Notes: generated from the sequence alone by a model not told the origin. 64,000 nucleotides of DNA from Hoplostethus atlanticus (GCA_034670405.1 JAXDDX010000043.1:2926001-2990000), one strand, 5' to 3'; numbered from the stretch's first letter, positions 46,372 through 61,182 are shown. Program-made: numbers and translations.

Positions 46372-47538
46372 GAGATGCACATCCTCCTTACAGCTTAAGA
46401 GACCATTTGAGAGTAACTATGAAAAAAGAAGTCAGAAGAACTGAATTCAACAAAGGGATTCATCATTCCTCCATGTGTCAGGTGGTACCACAGGTAGAGG
46501 GCACCACCTTTTCTTAGTAAGAGCAGCAGCATTACTCGTGGTCGGGTCCTGTTCAGCTTTAGGTGGCGTAGTTGCATCTATTACTCACACTTGGCCCGGT
46601 CGGCTCCCACTCAGATCCGAGGCCTCAACACATGCTGCTGGCTTATCGGATGGGCCGCGATGCATTAATCAGAACATGGATTCACACAACCAAGAAAGGC
46701 ACTCGCCACCCTCCTACACTTCGCCAGAACACTCACTGCCGTTCTCACACTCACCACACTTCGGCTTGTGGTGTTGTGAGTGACGCAAGGAGGGACGTCG
46801 CCAATTAACCGTGACCTCTCCAAAACAAATGTTGTTTCCTTGCGTACTTCCACCAAAAGAGCAGTGTTAAAATGGAGATGCACTTCCAGGATCCAGAAAC
46901 CAGGGAACACGAAAACAAAAGCGAAGTCACACTGCCATGTTTACTACAAATGTTTCTTACAGACAATATTCGCTTTGCAGAATGTTCAAAACACCTTGAA
47001 ATCCACTTTACGTCTGCAGACTCAAATCAAGTGACCCGCCTTTGAAGCTTTAGGTCGACATTCCCAATCCAATCCACTCACACTAAACCCAAATGACACA
47101 CATTAGCCCATTTCTAACCTTGTCACAGACAGAAACTTAAAAAGAGAGGGGAGAAGTGCAGCTGTGTAACTGCATTAGGAAAGGTTGCAAGAGCAACAGC
47201 GCCTTTAAGATACTCCACCTCTAATATTATGACTCTTATTTTGAAAACCGTTAGTTTATCCAGGGAAAGTTGACAGAGCATGCATGCCTTTTTTACAGCC
47301 TGAACAATCACATAATTACACACCTTCATACCTGGGAGCTGCCCAATACAATCACAGTCTTCTACTGTTGGGGGTTTACTGCCTTGCTCAAGAGACAGTT
47401 TTTTTTCCAACCTGCTCCACTTCTCTAACCTGTGGAAAAAGTGTAATTTTTGGAAGACCCAACATTTTATAAACATCAGTTGTGCTCCCTGGTTCAGTTC
47501 ATGGGTGGTTTGTAGTATTAGAGGAATATACTGGTACA
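46372..47538. other. Non-coding interval
   Basis: Unique sequence. The stretch 46460-46900 is GC-balanced with open frames on both strands but lacks any recognisable protein or splice pattern. Confidence 0.45.

Positions 47539-47577
<39 letters not shown>
47539..47577 (+). repeat. (CA)n microsatellite
   Basis: About 19 CA units. Confidence 0.95.
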
Positions 47578-47580
<3 letters not shown>

Positions 47581-50290
47581 ATGTCAGTCAACCAAAACAC
47601 ACAACTTAACATTGGTTTCGTGATCTGTCATGACAGAAACTGTTTCCATGAGAAACAACTTGGAGAACGAGGCTGACGGACATGACACTCTCTGGACACC
47701 AGCAGTCGACGGGTGAGCGTGGTGAGATCACCTCACCTCATCTTGCAGCACTCAGTGAGTCAATACTATTTCTATTTCTACAGACGTCAGTGCTGATGAG
47801 TGGGACTGGGCCCGCGACCCGTTTTAATCCTGCTGTCATGAGCAGTTTACGAGCCTGATGCCAAGTCTGAGGAGCGACTGACAGACCCCGGATCAGACCC
47901 TGAACAAACACCGCAGGCCTCCTGGCCGGCTGCTCAGGCCGAGTATCCACAGCTCACTTCAAAGGCCATACAAATTCCAGCTTCCCTTCCCCGCAACCTA
48001 TCTTCGCGAGGCATCTTTTTCTGCCATGGCAGCGATTAAAATCAAAGTATCGGGCCAGACTGAAGGTGGGGAATGACATGAAGGTTTGCCTTTCATCCAT
48101 CACGCCAGGAATAGACGCAGCCCCATCCTTCATTTCGGAGGCAGGCTACTAATTTGCTGACGCTGTTATCTGCAATTGCGTGTTATTTTTACATTTGTTG
48201 CAAGACAATGCAGGCAGGTCGATGTTTTATTTTTTCCCCCACAATCAGCACATAATGAGTGTGTTTCATCCAGCGGGCCTGCGGATCCAAAGAAGTCTGA
48301 GAACGACTGCTTTTGGTTACCGCGGTGACAGATGCACACACACTGTAGCTGCAAGTGAGCAAGTTCAATTTTACTCTTTTTTTTTTCTCTGTTACACACA
48401 CACACACACACAGACACGCAAACCCAGGACATTTAGGGCCATTTCCAACCAACGCTGAAGCCAGTCCTGTCTTGCGGCCCACATGCAGCCCAGGGATATA
48501 AAGTGCACATCACCATGTAAGACTGTGCGGTTTCCCGACAGCCGATGTGATGTGAAATACAGCAACAGGCCTCGTGAAAGAATTAAAAGCCACAACCAAA
48601 TGTCAGCCGAACCGTGTCCCTGCTGAACTGCGTCCCCATTGTGGTCCCTATTAATACAATCAGATTGAGCCATTTGAAAGCAGTTTAAAGGCATTTAGCC
48701 GTTCATATCGTCTATCAAAGCCGTTTCAGAAGTGGGCTGGCTCCTATTTAATGTTCACATGGAAGCGATGGCAGTGGAACAGAACTGCCTAATCACACAC
48801 AGACAATAACACATTTCTCCCCACTGTCGCTATAAAGGAACCCCAAAAAAAGCCCTGAATCCAAACCCACCGATTCGACCCACCGCACAGAAAGCGCACA
48901 CATTCCCAATCAAACATGAATGTTTCTATTCATTATTTAGGAAAAAAAAAAATCTGAACCGTTTCAACTTTTACTTCACGGAGACAGACAAAGAAATCCG
49001 ACAGTCTGAGAGGACAGAATGGTTCTTTAAGCAGAGGGAGGGGTCAGACAAGTTAAGGCTTGTCCTGAAACGGACACATGTTCTCTATTGTCATGCCGAC
49101 TGCTTTCCCAGCCATGGAGATCAATGAGACCTGTCAGAAGTCACCCACTCACTGTCAATCCCCAGAGTGATGCGCTGGGGGAGGTGGGTGGTGGGGGGGG
49201 GAATTATGTCAAGGAATCTCATAGGGCAGTCTGCATTTTAATTTGGGGAGAGGCGGGGGGGTAATGGTTAAGAATCGGGGGCCCCTAGGAGGCGGTGAGG
49301 GGGCGGAGCATCCTGCAGGTTGATCCTCAGATGAGCTGGCAGATACAGTCTGCTGGCATCTGTTGACGCTGCACTGCAGAAAGATGGTCACTTAAAGTAC
49401 CTTGATACTGACATACTGAAGTTATCTGACGGGTATCAATGAAGGAATTGCAGAAATAATAAAGTCACATTTCCCCAATAGAGACACAGTAAAGCTAATC
49501 TAGAGCAGACCCCTGTCCCTGTGGATCACGGCGCTAAGCGCTGTAATAATAATAACACTGCTTCATCATTTTCTTTCTTGGCCTGAGAAGGAAACGTCAG
49601 CCCCGTCCTCCGTCGCTGAGCAGATGAAAATGTGAATCGGCGGGGGAGTGTTCGCTCCAGAGCAGAGCAGCGACCTGGCAAGAGAGCTTTGAGAGCCAGA
49701 TATATGATGTGATTTCTTTCTGCTACGGGACGGGGGGGAAAAAAAATCATCTGGAATGTAGCGCAAAAAAACAACAGCGTGTTTTTGGAGTTCACACTTG
49801 GGTGAACCTGTGGTCAGCTTCAGGTCGGTCTACCTCGGCTAGCGCTGACGCCCTCCACCGACAGCCTGGTCCCTGATCTAGCGGCCATATGGGTCCAGCA
49901 GGCCTGACGGACAGCTGCCCCTCCTCGAGCCCCGGCCACAGCACCTGCTTTGTCTGTCGGCCCCGCTGACACGTGTCCCTCTTTGTGGCCCCATGCAGTT
50001 TCCCCCGCTGGCAGGGCCGAGAGGGGCCTCACCAGGCAAACACTTCCAGGGCCCTTACCTTGAGTGGTGACTGACAGGCAGGGGTTGTGTATGGAGTATA
50101 TGGGGAGGGGAGGGGGTGGGGGGGTGAGTGGGTGTTGATGGAGGGAGGTTGGAGTTGGAGACGCTGAGTGAGGTAAAGGTTGCGGAGGGGTGAAAAGGAC
50201 GCCGCGGTTTTGAAGAGGCAGGGTAAGGTAAGGTAAGGGTGCATGGTAGGTCACGGGGCGTTCATGATGCACGGTCAGCTGGTGACTCTC

Positions 50291-50321
<31 letters not shown>

Positions 50322-53300
50322 GTGTGTGTGTGAGAACAGGGAGGCTAATCATCTGTCGGCTTTTTACGGCCCGTAACAGATGAGCGGAGCTGAAGCGGGG
50401 AGCAAGGCAGCCAGGGTGGGGAGAATTGATTGACGGCCGGAGGGGACGGTGGGCGGGGCTAGCTGTCAGTCACCCGTGCCTGGCGAGGCCCCCGGGGGCT
50501 CACCTGTGCGCTTCTGCATCGGGGGGGGGGGGGGGGGCCCGGCGGCGACCCCTTTTTAACGAGGGGTCAGCCCCGATGGCGGCGTGATGAGTAAAACAGG
50601 GTGTGGATGTTGTTACGAGGTCGTGTGTGTCCTGCATGTAAAAAGGCTGCTGACCCCCAATATAGATCACCTGGCTGATAGCAGGTCAGCGAATCAAAGG
50701 CACATTTTATGACGCTCAGAAATGTGACGTGTCTTATAACAGCTATTAACACACCTATCATTATCCTCAGTTTGTTTAACTAACTCACAGAAGAGTCACT
50801 GTGTTGTCGCTGCACCATCACGGTACCTGATCTCCCTCCTGGGGTCTCGCAGCCGCTCACATTCTGAACATTTACACAAATATTTACGCTCATCTAAGCA
50901 CACACATTATACGCCCCTGTAAAACATTTACTGTACGTATCGAGCGTTTGGACGTTGACTTATTTTAAATCTCTTGCCCCCGCGGCATTTCGCGCTTGGC
51001 AGGCGAAACCGCTCTGGTGGGAAACAAAGGAACTCATTCATTGACCGCCGAGCGCGCGGGGTGAGCGACCCTACAAGAGGAGTAGGTGTGGGAACATGAA
51101 CCGTCTCTCCCGTCCCACCTCTCCCGTGCACTTCCTCCCCCGCAGATGAGGCAGCTGTTGTACTGTAAGCTGTGCCGCGCAGCTCCCTCCCTCCCTCGCT
51201 CGGTCACTTTTCCCATTGTTGGGATGAGAAGCGGCGGCGGCGGCGGCGGTGGCCCCGAGTCCTGCAGGAGCAATGCCTGGCTGGGGCTTATTTTGGTTGG
51301 GCCTGCCCAAATAAACACGCCGGGACTTCGCGAAGCCGCAGCTGTGGGCCTCTCCCCGGCTGACCTCCCCTCCGATGACTCCCTCCACTCACAGAAAGAG
51401 AGAGAGAGAAAACAAGCGAGGCAGAAAGAGCGAGCGAGCCCGCAAGAGGTTAAAAGGGCCAACTGCTGCTTATTATCAGAGGCTGGTCTTTCCCACGCCT
51501 GCGGGCCTCGTGTGTGCAGCCGGCGGCTCGCCTGCTTGCCAGAAACTGTTTAGCTAACTCATCCGCAGTCATCCTCCCACCAAAGGGGAGAGGAGGAGGA
51601 GGAGGAGGAGGGTGGGGTGAGGTTTAGTTTCTCACTGCTGGACAGAGAGGAAGGTTTATTCAGCAAGTTTATGAGCGAAGACCTAAAGGTTTAAAAGCAA
51701 GAGGAATGCTTTTCTTCTTTTAACCTGCTGCTCCGGCGAAGGGCGGGAGTGTGAATCTGGAGTCTGACAGCTGAGTAAATTGGACTAATGGGCTGAGCAC
51801 GCTGCGATGAAGGTCACGCTGTGCCCGTTCCCTCGCCAGACCTGCTTATGGGAATAATACGCCGCGACCTGCTGCTATGCTGCAGGCGAAGAGCGCCCGC
51901 CGCTGACAAACACACCCACATGCTGGCGCGGGTTGGATCGGTTGGATCATCCTGGGACGGAAATATCCCAGAACATATTATTCATCAGAAGGAGCTGAAG
52001 AGACGCCGGCGTCGAGCATCGACGTCGCGTCACTGCAGGTTTCTGCGTTACGAGAACATCCTGTCAGAGCGTTTTCAAACATTTGGACGCTGAATATCCA
52101 GCAGCAGCTTTTAAATCGTCACATTGAAACTTGTTGAACTCTCGTATGACTTCTTTCATCATGGTTGTGTTTTTTAAAGGTATATATAGTTAAATGTGCA
52201 GCAGCCCACGCAGCAAAACGCCCACAACCACCCACTCAATCCCTCCTACGTGCAGCCCCACCACCCCCTACACATGTACCCATCCGCTGAACGCCCACAG
52301 ACATCCATCCATCAGCGCAAACAAATACTCCGTCGCCCACTCAGCAACTCACACACACACACACACACACCCACTCACAAATACACACACAACAATACAG
52401 CGACCCACCCACCCTGCAGACACACCGCGGTGGCCTCGTCCCCTGCCTTGCTCCTCCTGCCCTGTCTGTCTAAGAGTGATGCAGCGCTGAGTCAGCAGTC
52501 ACCCGTGTGTGTGTGTGTGTGTGTGTGTGTGTCCTCCAGCCTCCAGAGTGCACAGATGGGCTGAGAGAGAGAGCTCCTGGGCAGGTAGTCATCCCCAGAA
52601 TGTGGGGGCGGCTTCGGGGGGTCTTGCCGGGGGCTGAATGGCCTCTAAATGCCCCCCGCCCACACCCACGGAGAGTCCAGAGGGGGGCTATTGTCACAAA
52701 AGACCCAGCCTCCCTCCTCCTCCTCCTCCTCCTCCTCCCACTCTTTATGCTAAGTGGGTGCATCCCAGGAAGAGCACCGCCTACACACACACACACCTGC
52801 AGGAATGCGGTGGAATGAATATGGACCTGCAGCTGTCATGTGAGGACACGTGGTCTTGACGAACATCGCTTCTCGCTGAATTAATGGATCGTAGTATCAA
52901 GGTTTACGATCCATTGCGGAGATCAGGTCCAACAGCTGCCGCCACCCAGAGAGCAGACTCACATGGAGTCCACAGTGAAGCTTTGATTCAACATCAGTTT
53001 TGATCCAACACTGGAAATGAATTGACATCAAACTAACATTGAAACAAGATTAAATGAACAGCAGGATTCTGTGGTGACTTGTCAGTAAAATACCAAGTCA
53101 GTCTCCCAGTGGGGCTGTAACTGACATGGTTTCCTAACAAGTCGTCAACTCAAGAAAAGGAAATAAAACTTCTTTCAACCAGAACAATGAACAATGCATT
53201 TGTACAAATGTATAACAGGATAAATAGAAAATGAAAAAAAATTTAAAAGTTTAGAAAGGAATAATGACAATAAGCATTGATTTTTTTTTGTTTCGGTGTC

Positions 53301-53340
53301 GATTTTCAATGTTGGATCAACATCATTTCAGTGCAAAACT
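47578..53340. other. Non-coding interval with scattered simple repeats
   Basis: No supported gene. It contains CA at 48396-48412, TG at 50290-50331, a 17-G run at 50521-50537, a GGA array at about 51590-51610, CA at 52351-52372, TG at 52506-52530 and TCC at 52709-52738. GC-rich unique sequence around 51.0-51.5 kb has no recognisable promoter-exon structure. Confidence 0.5.
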
Positions 53341-53770
53341 GATCAGTAGGCCACAGGACCTGGAACCTTTTGGGTACTTTTTTGAGCAGGAGCCTTTTTA
53401 GTTCCCCAAAACAGTTCCAGATTGTTTTCCCACCGCTGACTGTTTGGTTTCATACTTTAGATACGCCACACAACACAACAACAGCAAACATGGAGGAAGT
53501 TCAAGTAGGCGTGGTGTTGATCGCCACAAAATAAAAAGTTGGTCAATGTTTAGAAATGGATCTAAATCGATCTCTTTTGGTAGCTTGTATTGACCAATCA
53601 GCGTTGTTCAGTCCTGCAACTCCGCCCGGATGTTTCTTGGACCCCCTGATAAGTACTACCTCGCTAGCAGGAACTCTTTTGGGGGCTAGGAACCTTCCAG
53701 AGGAACCTTTTCGGGGCTAGTTCCCCTCGTTGGAAAGGTCGACGTACCAATAGTACTAAATTCCTGGATA
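53341..53770. mobile_element. Possible non-autonomous DNA element rich in GGAACC words
   Basis: GGAACCTTTT-type words occur at both ends of a 430-bp stretch (about 53370 and 53690-53710), with GTTCC/GGAAC words in both directions. This is a composition I associate with small fish DNA elements. Terminal repeats cannot be fixed by eye. Confidence 0.35.
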
Positions 53771-54630
53771 GTTCAGAAAAGTGTTGGTTGTGTTGATGCA
53801 TTAACACCGACTCTACGTCGATGTGTGCTATCTGGGTACGTCCATTATGCTTCTTCCAGTGTCTCGGTCAGCCTGAATCTGGCCCCCGCAGACTCCCAGA
53901 AATAATCAAAGCCAGAACTAAAAAGGATCACACATAAAGCAGAGAAAGTTGGGCCTCGGGGAGACAGGGCATTAAATCTCCAGTCCCTTATCCTGTCAGC
54001 GCCGCCACTGCCGCAGAGCCACGTCAGAAATTACACAGCAGCTCCGGCTAGCAGGCAATTACAGAGAGGGGTCTACGCGACGCCGGTGCAGGCCTGGCGG
54101 GAGCTCTCCTCTCTGGCGTCTCGCGGAGGCACTTACAATTTACAGCACAGGGTTCATTTTCGGAGGAACACCCTCCAAGAGCTGCCCGGTCTCCCACTGT
54201 TGTAATTACATTAAATATAATGATTCAGGCCCAAATTGGGGGTTAATGGCTGCGGTGGTACTGAGGCGGTGAGCGACAGACTCGGAGAGAGGAAGAGTAA
54301 GCAACAGAGAGGGTGAGAGAAACCCGCAGAAGAAGAAGAAGAAGGGGAAGAGATAAAGGCCGGGGTTTGCCAGGGACTCCGTCTGGGCTCTGCGGCAGGC
54401 CCGGTGGCGCAGCGTCAGCCGGTGTCATTATGTGGGTGTGTGTTCAGGAGCGCCGTCAGCCCAGACGGACACGACAGACGACACACACACACACACACAC
54501 ATTCAAGCGCGTGTCAGGAGGCCGCCCACACCCGACACACAGAGAGCGCCAGGCCGTGACACACGGAGCGTGGTGAGGCGACAAGTTCGTCAAGCCACGG
54601 ATCGGTGCCTCCTTGCCACATGTCAGTCAT

Positions 54631-54675
<45 letters not shown>

Positions 54676-57600
54676 GTCGTGTCTCACCCGCCCTCCCTTC
54701 TTTCTCCCGCCGTTCGTCACTCATAATCCGAGTATGTGAAATGAATCATCGGTGTGAGGCGTTCTCTCAGCTGGATGTACTGGAACCTCGGTGCAGATCC
54801 GTCTTCCCAGCCTTGAGTTACCGATGTAAAATTTGCCAAGCTCAATGACAAATACCCAAACCTCCTCAGAGCATCGTGTTACGCTGCTAATCTAGATGAC
54901 AGAACGCTCTCGTGGCAAATCATGTCATTCCGTATAGCTTACCATAACATCACGGAGCAGAACTCATTTTTCACATTTAATAGCTTCAGACAAAGCCCAG
55001 ATGTAGAGACAGTGCCAGTGGCTTTGGCTGATATTGCCAAGTGTTGGTCATTGATTCTCCTCCAGGCATGCATCACGCTCCACTCAACGGCACCTACAAC
55101 CGCTGGACTGACAGCGCGGGACGCCTTCCAAAAGTTCCCTGTGGGTTTTTTTTTTTTTTTTCCTGGGGTGCACGAGGCCTCGCAACAAACACTCAATCAC
55201 CTCACTTTACTGTTTGTCCAAACTGGCAAAGTAAACAAAAGGCACACTCAGGCAGGCGTCTAAAACAAGCCGAGGAGTGTAGGAGGTTTCCAGAAACAAA
55301 CCAGAGCACGCAGTAAAAAATCACAGGGGAGGGAGGGTCAAGTGTGCCGGATTTCAAAGGAAACCCATAAAAAAAAAAAGAAAACGAAAAAATCTGGTTT
55401 TCACATTTCGCCGATTGGAGGCGAATGTGCTGAGATGTGTCGCTTCCAGGGAGGGGTGCCACCTTGGTTTCACCGAGGGGGGTCTACTCCTGTTGTTTGG
55501 GCCGGAGCGACTCGGCCACGTGCCGCGGAGGAGGAAGAGCATGCAGGTTTTCACTCCAACCAATCACCAAGCAGCTGATTTCACTGATTCATGCACAGGG
55601 TCCAAAATGAAAACCCGCCAAGCGCCGAGTGATTTATCCGCCAAAATGTTTTTTGGCTGCTATTTTTTGATACGATAACTTTCGAATGCCGTGGCTGTCT
55701 TCTGTCTTCTGCCGTCTCAAACTTTATTGTACTTCACGATGAATTACAAACATGATCAATTGTATAGGTGAGTGAGCAGGTTTTAATTGAACACATAGCG
55801 GATTGAAACCAGGTAGGGTGACGTATTTCTATGAAACATTTATGTTCATTGTTTTGGCTGGTAAAATATATCCTTGGCAGGTTCATTTCAGAGACTTGTT
55901 GCACACCTTCAACCACAGAGGGAGGAGCTAACTGGTGAAGCCAGCTGATGTAGTGACCAATGAAAACCTCTCTACTCTGAGGCCTCGGTGGCACATGGTT
56001 GAGACCCACCGGATCTCTTATAGCGCACATGAGGTCATGAGTGGCATCACGTCCAAGAATTACTTCATCGATAATGACAACCATCTGTGTCATCACCAGT
56101 CGCCCCCACTTCACTTTCTCCACCTATCGGTTTCGGATCTGTCGTCAGCTCACATCGTTGTCCAGTATCTCTATCCCCGGCCCTCTCCAAGACCTCAACT
56201 CCTGAAGCAACACACCAAACGGGATAATCCCTTGTCGACATGTTGCTGATCCTGGGATTGGGCTGCCCCCTGGCCCTGAGCACCCCCCCCTCCCCTCCCT
56301 CCTTCCCTCATCCTTGGGTCCCTCAGGCCGACATGGGCCCTGACAAAGCCCTAATCCATCACCTCCTGTCAGGGAAGGCTGCGGTGCAACGCCCCCTCAT
56401 GGGCCAGCATTAGCCTAATCCACTGGGCCGGGGCTCCATGAGAATGGAGGGCCCACACGGCTTCACCCCGGTTCTGTTTACTCGCCCCATCTGAGTCAAC
56501 ACACTCCCCAGAAGGACAAACGCCACAGACAACAGAGGCACACCAAGACGTCCCTCAGCCACCTTCTCCCCGGACCCCCCCGGACCCCCCCGGACCCACC
56601 CCGACCCGTCTGCTGATCCCATTAACAGATGTGGCTTTGCTCGGCGTTGCGGTGTGCACCTCTGTATGCCGGTGGGTCTGAGTCTGGCGGGCCTCTGGTG
56701 TGGTAATGTAATCCCTGGAGCAAACACAGGCCGCCTGACTTCTAAGGACTGCAGCCTACTGTAGATTCCTCCCTCAAGGGGAGATGGAGACTTTGATGGG
56801 GGTCAACATCTGTGGACTGACAGCAAGAGGCGCTTGGCCTTCGGGGTACACTTGAATTGCAGGCATAGCTAATGTCAGTCGGAGGGTAGAAACATGAGAC
56901 TCTTTTTCTATCAGAGGTGATATTAACAAACAGCTTCCATAATTTCATGTTTTCAACTACGCCTTGAACAAAGAGCAAAAAGCATTACAGAGGATAAATG
57001 ATTTATGGCTTTCTAGTTTGCAGCATGATCGCTAGATTGACATGAAGAGTTTGAGTGTGTCAGTCATTCCTTCAGCTAACTTGGAGGATTTTCCTACATG
57101 GCAAACTCACAAAATCCTCTCTCTATTAACCTGATGTCACCATACAAGCTAGTAACTCACAGATCAACTGAATGTTTGACATCCAAATCACCAAACTCAG
57201 ACAGAAGATATTTAAAGGTTACAGCTTCAACTTACTGATGAAGAATATTCTGATAGCACAGGCTCTTCTTCCTCTACATGCATACAAACAGACACACAGA
57301 CACACACACACACACACACACACACCCCACACACACAACTAGGCAGTATTTCAGTGGCCATTCAGAGCCAACACTTCCCTCTAGTGGTTGAGGTATGAAC
57401 AGACTCTCCTGACTAGTTCTATCTAGTCTCAGGACCTTGTAAGGGACCGTGTTATAAGAACAATAAGACAGAGGTACACTACTTTAATAGTGGATAGTGA
57501 TTCACCACACACATCGGTTTACTTGTTTTGATACAGTCCACTTTCAGTAAAATGAAACTGCAACTGATAAAGTAATACTGTAGTCTATAAATCTAGAAAT

Positions 57601-59039
57601 ACATTTACAAGAAACCAATAGTAAGGAGTGTCAGGATCAATATTCCTGTCACCATAGAATGAGCATATAAGAGAGAAGTAGGAAAATAAAGAAAATATGG
57701 TATTAAAAGGATTCATTGATCCAATATAAGAACCTTTTGTTGAGTTTTTGATTTTTGACCAAAGTCCACTTCCTGAATTGACTGAATTGAGTGCAAATTG
57801 ACCGCAGCCACACTCGGTAAACATTCCCAGAAGACAACAGAAAGAAAACCCTCGGCCCGGAGTTGTGGGAGCCACGTGGAGAGGGAACTGAAACCAGGGC
57901 TCATTTCCCCCAACGCTGACTCCCCGGACGGCACCGTCTCCCCTTTCCAAGCTTGAGTTACCATCCCTTCTCCCGGCGGGTCTCTCTTTAAACCAAACCT
58001 ATGTGATGAGCGCTGGTCCCCGAGGGCCCATCCACGGGCTTTCCCCATTCTCAGCAACACATATTGTCTGGCCCCTCATGGCGCAGACAAAGAATTATGG
58101 CAGGGAAGTGAGGTATTCTGCCCGAGGGGGAGAGGGGGAGTCGGTGGAGGGATATATCAGGCTCTCCTGGGGCTTTGTTGGCGTCCCGCGCAGCTTTGTT
58201 CTCCGTTCCAGTTGGGAATTAGCGAATAGCTGGGGGAATCCTGGGCTGCGGGTAGGGGCGGGGCGGGATGAGCTCGGCATGATCTCAAATGAAATGTTTA
58301 ATTTCTGCCCGGTGGTGTGCAGCGCAGGTCCAACCTGGGTCTGACTGATGTTTAAATGTAGTTTCTTTTTCTCAGTTTGTTTGAATCCCCGTCTTCCTGC
58401 GGTCCAATCATTCCCCCCGAAGCTGCTTGATAAAAAGAAAAATAACAACTAGAAAAACAATGCAAAAGATACAGATGTCAAAATATATGAATAAAAGAAG
58501 GCAAAGAGAAGTTGAGTACAGCGACCGACTGTCTGTTTGCTTTGCTGATGCCTGTTTGGTTGCTTTTTAACATTAGAAAGGCCAGTGGAAGACCATCACC
58601 ATTTCCAACAACACTGGTTTGGACAGAAAGTGGGTCTAGGAAAAGTAAGGAGGGACATTTTGAAAACAGAGAGATTTCACTTCTCAACATCTGTCAGTCC
58701 AGTGTTAAAACGTTGTGTTGTCTAAACCCGGTCAGTAGATGTCCTGCCTCCTCTCAGTCGACCGCCTGTACCAACGGTGTATCTCGAAGCCAAATTGCCC
58801 TGCAGGGAGTTCTGCAGCTCCTCGGCGCTGACACACCTCGGCCTGCTCCCGCTGCCGGTCATGTGAGAAGCAGCGGGCCTGGACTGGCCTTCACCTCCTC
58901 CTGAGACCAGACAGCAGTAAGCCCCTCTGCCCCACAGCACTTTCACCTGCCAAGACCAGCACAATGCAGGATCACCTTGCACCGCCTGCAGCGCCACAGA
59001 GATGTGCTGCTCAGTGTGAGGGTCGTGTGTGGTAGGGCA

Positions 59040-59041
<2 letters not shown>
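53771..59041. other. Non-coding interval
   Basis: No supported gene. It contains CA at 54479-54500, a CT array at 54633-54672, a triplicated CGGACCCCCC unit at about 56570-56600 and CA at 57299-57324. The stretch 53990-54250 holds GTAATTACA and AATTACA words typical of homeodomain targets. Confidence 0.45.
54633..54672 (+). repeat. (CT)n microsatellite
   Basis: About 20 CT units, the longest pure CT array in the window. Confidence 0.95.

Positions 59042-59092
<51 letters not shown>
59042..59092 (+). repeat. (TG)n microsatellite
   Basis: About 25 TG units. A CA array follows at 59670-59698. Confidence 0.95.
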
Positions 59093-59099
<7 letters not shown>

Positions 59100-59669
59100 T
59101 ACGCCTGCACCTTTCTGTACTCATTCAAAGCACCAGCTTGATCTCGGGCGGATTGAGTCCTGTGTCCTTTTCAGTCTCGCTCAGAGGAATTTTCCCATTA
59201 AGGAACCTCCACAATTGCCATAAAATTACTTCACAGACTAAGCTGCCCTTGTCGCAGCTTTAATCTAGCCTTTAAAGTCCCTAATCATTATTGTAGCACC
59301 CCCACTCCCAGGCTGAATGCACGCAATAGAAACATAAAGCCTCTCTCAGCAAGCTAGCACAACACTCCAGCTCGGTTTCCACTCCGGCCCTTTGTCGGCG
59401 CTCGGATTATAGATTCATTTTTGCTGGACGTGTGGTCAGATTGGTCGCTGGGAGAAGCCCTCACAATGTCCCCCTTTCATCTGCGTCTCATTTTCGGGGT
59501 ATCTAATTGTCATAATCGAGGCGGCCATGCTGGGTGTGTGTTTGAAGGGACGGTCAAGGAGCCCCTAATCCCCTCACGCACCGTTTGTGGAGGCGACCCC
59601 AATACCAGAGCTGATTTTGTTGCCAAGTGCTGGGAGAGAGTGCGTGGATTTGAGTGTTGGATCTTATGA

Positions 59670-59699
<30 letters not shown>

Positions 59700-59701
<2 letters not shown>

Positions 59702-61180
59702 GTGGGAATCAGCTTCCTGGGAGTGCCGGGCATAATAGCGGAGGGGCATTTCAATGCAGGGTTTTCCTGAGTGGGTTCATGTAAGTGAAAACTCATCAAG
59801 ACGGATCGGGAGACATTTTCAAACAAGTGGCCGCTTTCAATGGCCGACCCTGCGCCGCTGTAGCGCGTAGGATCGTGTTTATTGGTCGTTTTTAAACACC
59901 AGTTATCCTATTGAGGTCTGCAATGCGGACGAGTGGCAAAGAAGTCAACAGTCACAGAACAGCAGCATCAAATTGAAATGAAACAATAATGAATTGAAAT
60001 GAATAGAAATGACTTGTAGAAGCTGATGGATGAAAAAAAATCACACATCAAGTTCCAAGCAACTTTATTCACTGGCACAAATAAAATAACAAAAGAAGCT
60101 GTTAAATTGGTGAGTTATCGTTTGAACAGCTCAAGATTTCCTCTAGTGTCTTTTAGGGGAAATGAGAAGTTTTGGATAGAATATTACTGAAAGAAGTAAT
60201 AACAGTGTAATACATAACACCATAGCAAATAGAGGGCAGATGACCAGATTACCAGAGTCAAGTGTGGTCCCCCTGAGCTCCGTGCCCACGCCAGAAACAG
60301 CCAGACCTCTGAGGGGGCCAGACAAAACAGGAGTGAAGATGCCCTCTCCAGCGGCCATCGGTGAAAGCAGGGGACCCTCACCGCTAAATGCCGGGCGGGG
60401 GGGGGGGGGGGTCCCCTTACCAGACAGTGGCGGGGCGTCTGCTTCGGGACCCCCCAGCGATCACGTTCGCCCTCTCCACCGGCACCTGGCCCCCTCGGGC
60501 CGGCCGGCCTGTCACTCACACTGGGAAGAAAAGGGGGTGGCCGGGGGTATTGTGTGGGCCGAGAGGAGAGGAGTGGAGAGGAGAGAGGGGCAGGAAAAGG
60601 CAAAGGCAGGCTGGGAACGAGCCAGAGAGCACGAGGGACGGAAAGAGAGGGAGCTGTTGTGTACGCCCAGATGTGGAGGGAGGGAGGATGCATTGGCGTG
60701 CGAGTGTAAACGTGCGAACATGTGCTAACATTAACGTGCATGTGTGTTTTGTCCTTTTTGCACCAGCCGGCTGTTTCCGAGAGCAGCAGCACCCACCCCA
60801 CCCTACCACCACCACCACCACCACCACCACCCCCCAGACCCAGCTCCCCCTGCTCCTCCTATACTTCCCATGTCACCCCTGTGTGCCTGTCCCGGGGGGG
60901 CTGCAGGTTTCTGGTCCAGCAGCCGGGGACAAGGCCACCATTAACTGCAGGGCTGTGCAGAGGGCACGTGGGACAAAAGGCCCAACACGCTGCCCCTGCC
61001 CTCAGACAAGACCTGAAACAAACGGTACAGCGCCGGGGCAGAAAGGAGTCATCCGGCCGGTGTCACGGAATACATTTACCTACCTCAGAGCCCTTTCAGC
61101 CCCACGCTTTGTTTTAGCCCCGGGAAGAAGGGAGGGCGTGAAAGGAGGGTGGGAGGAGGTGGGGACTGGGGGGGGGGTGT
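59700..61180. other. Non-coding interval
   Basis: A 384-codon frame spans 60388-61542, but it runs through a G run, an ACC triplet tract and TG arrays and has no recognisable domain, so I do not accept it as a gene. AT-rich sequence lies at 59960-60200. Confidence 0.5.
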
Positions 61181-61182
61181 CA

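Noticed and set aside
46460-46910. Possible unannotated exon with opposed open frames
   Set aside because: Frames are under 105 codons, have no recognisable motif, and lack convincing splice sites at their ends.
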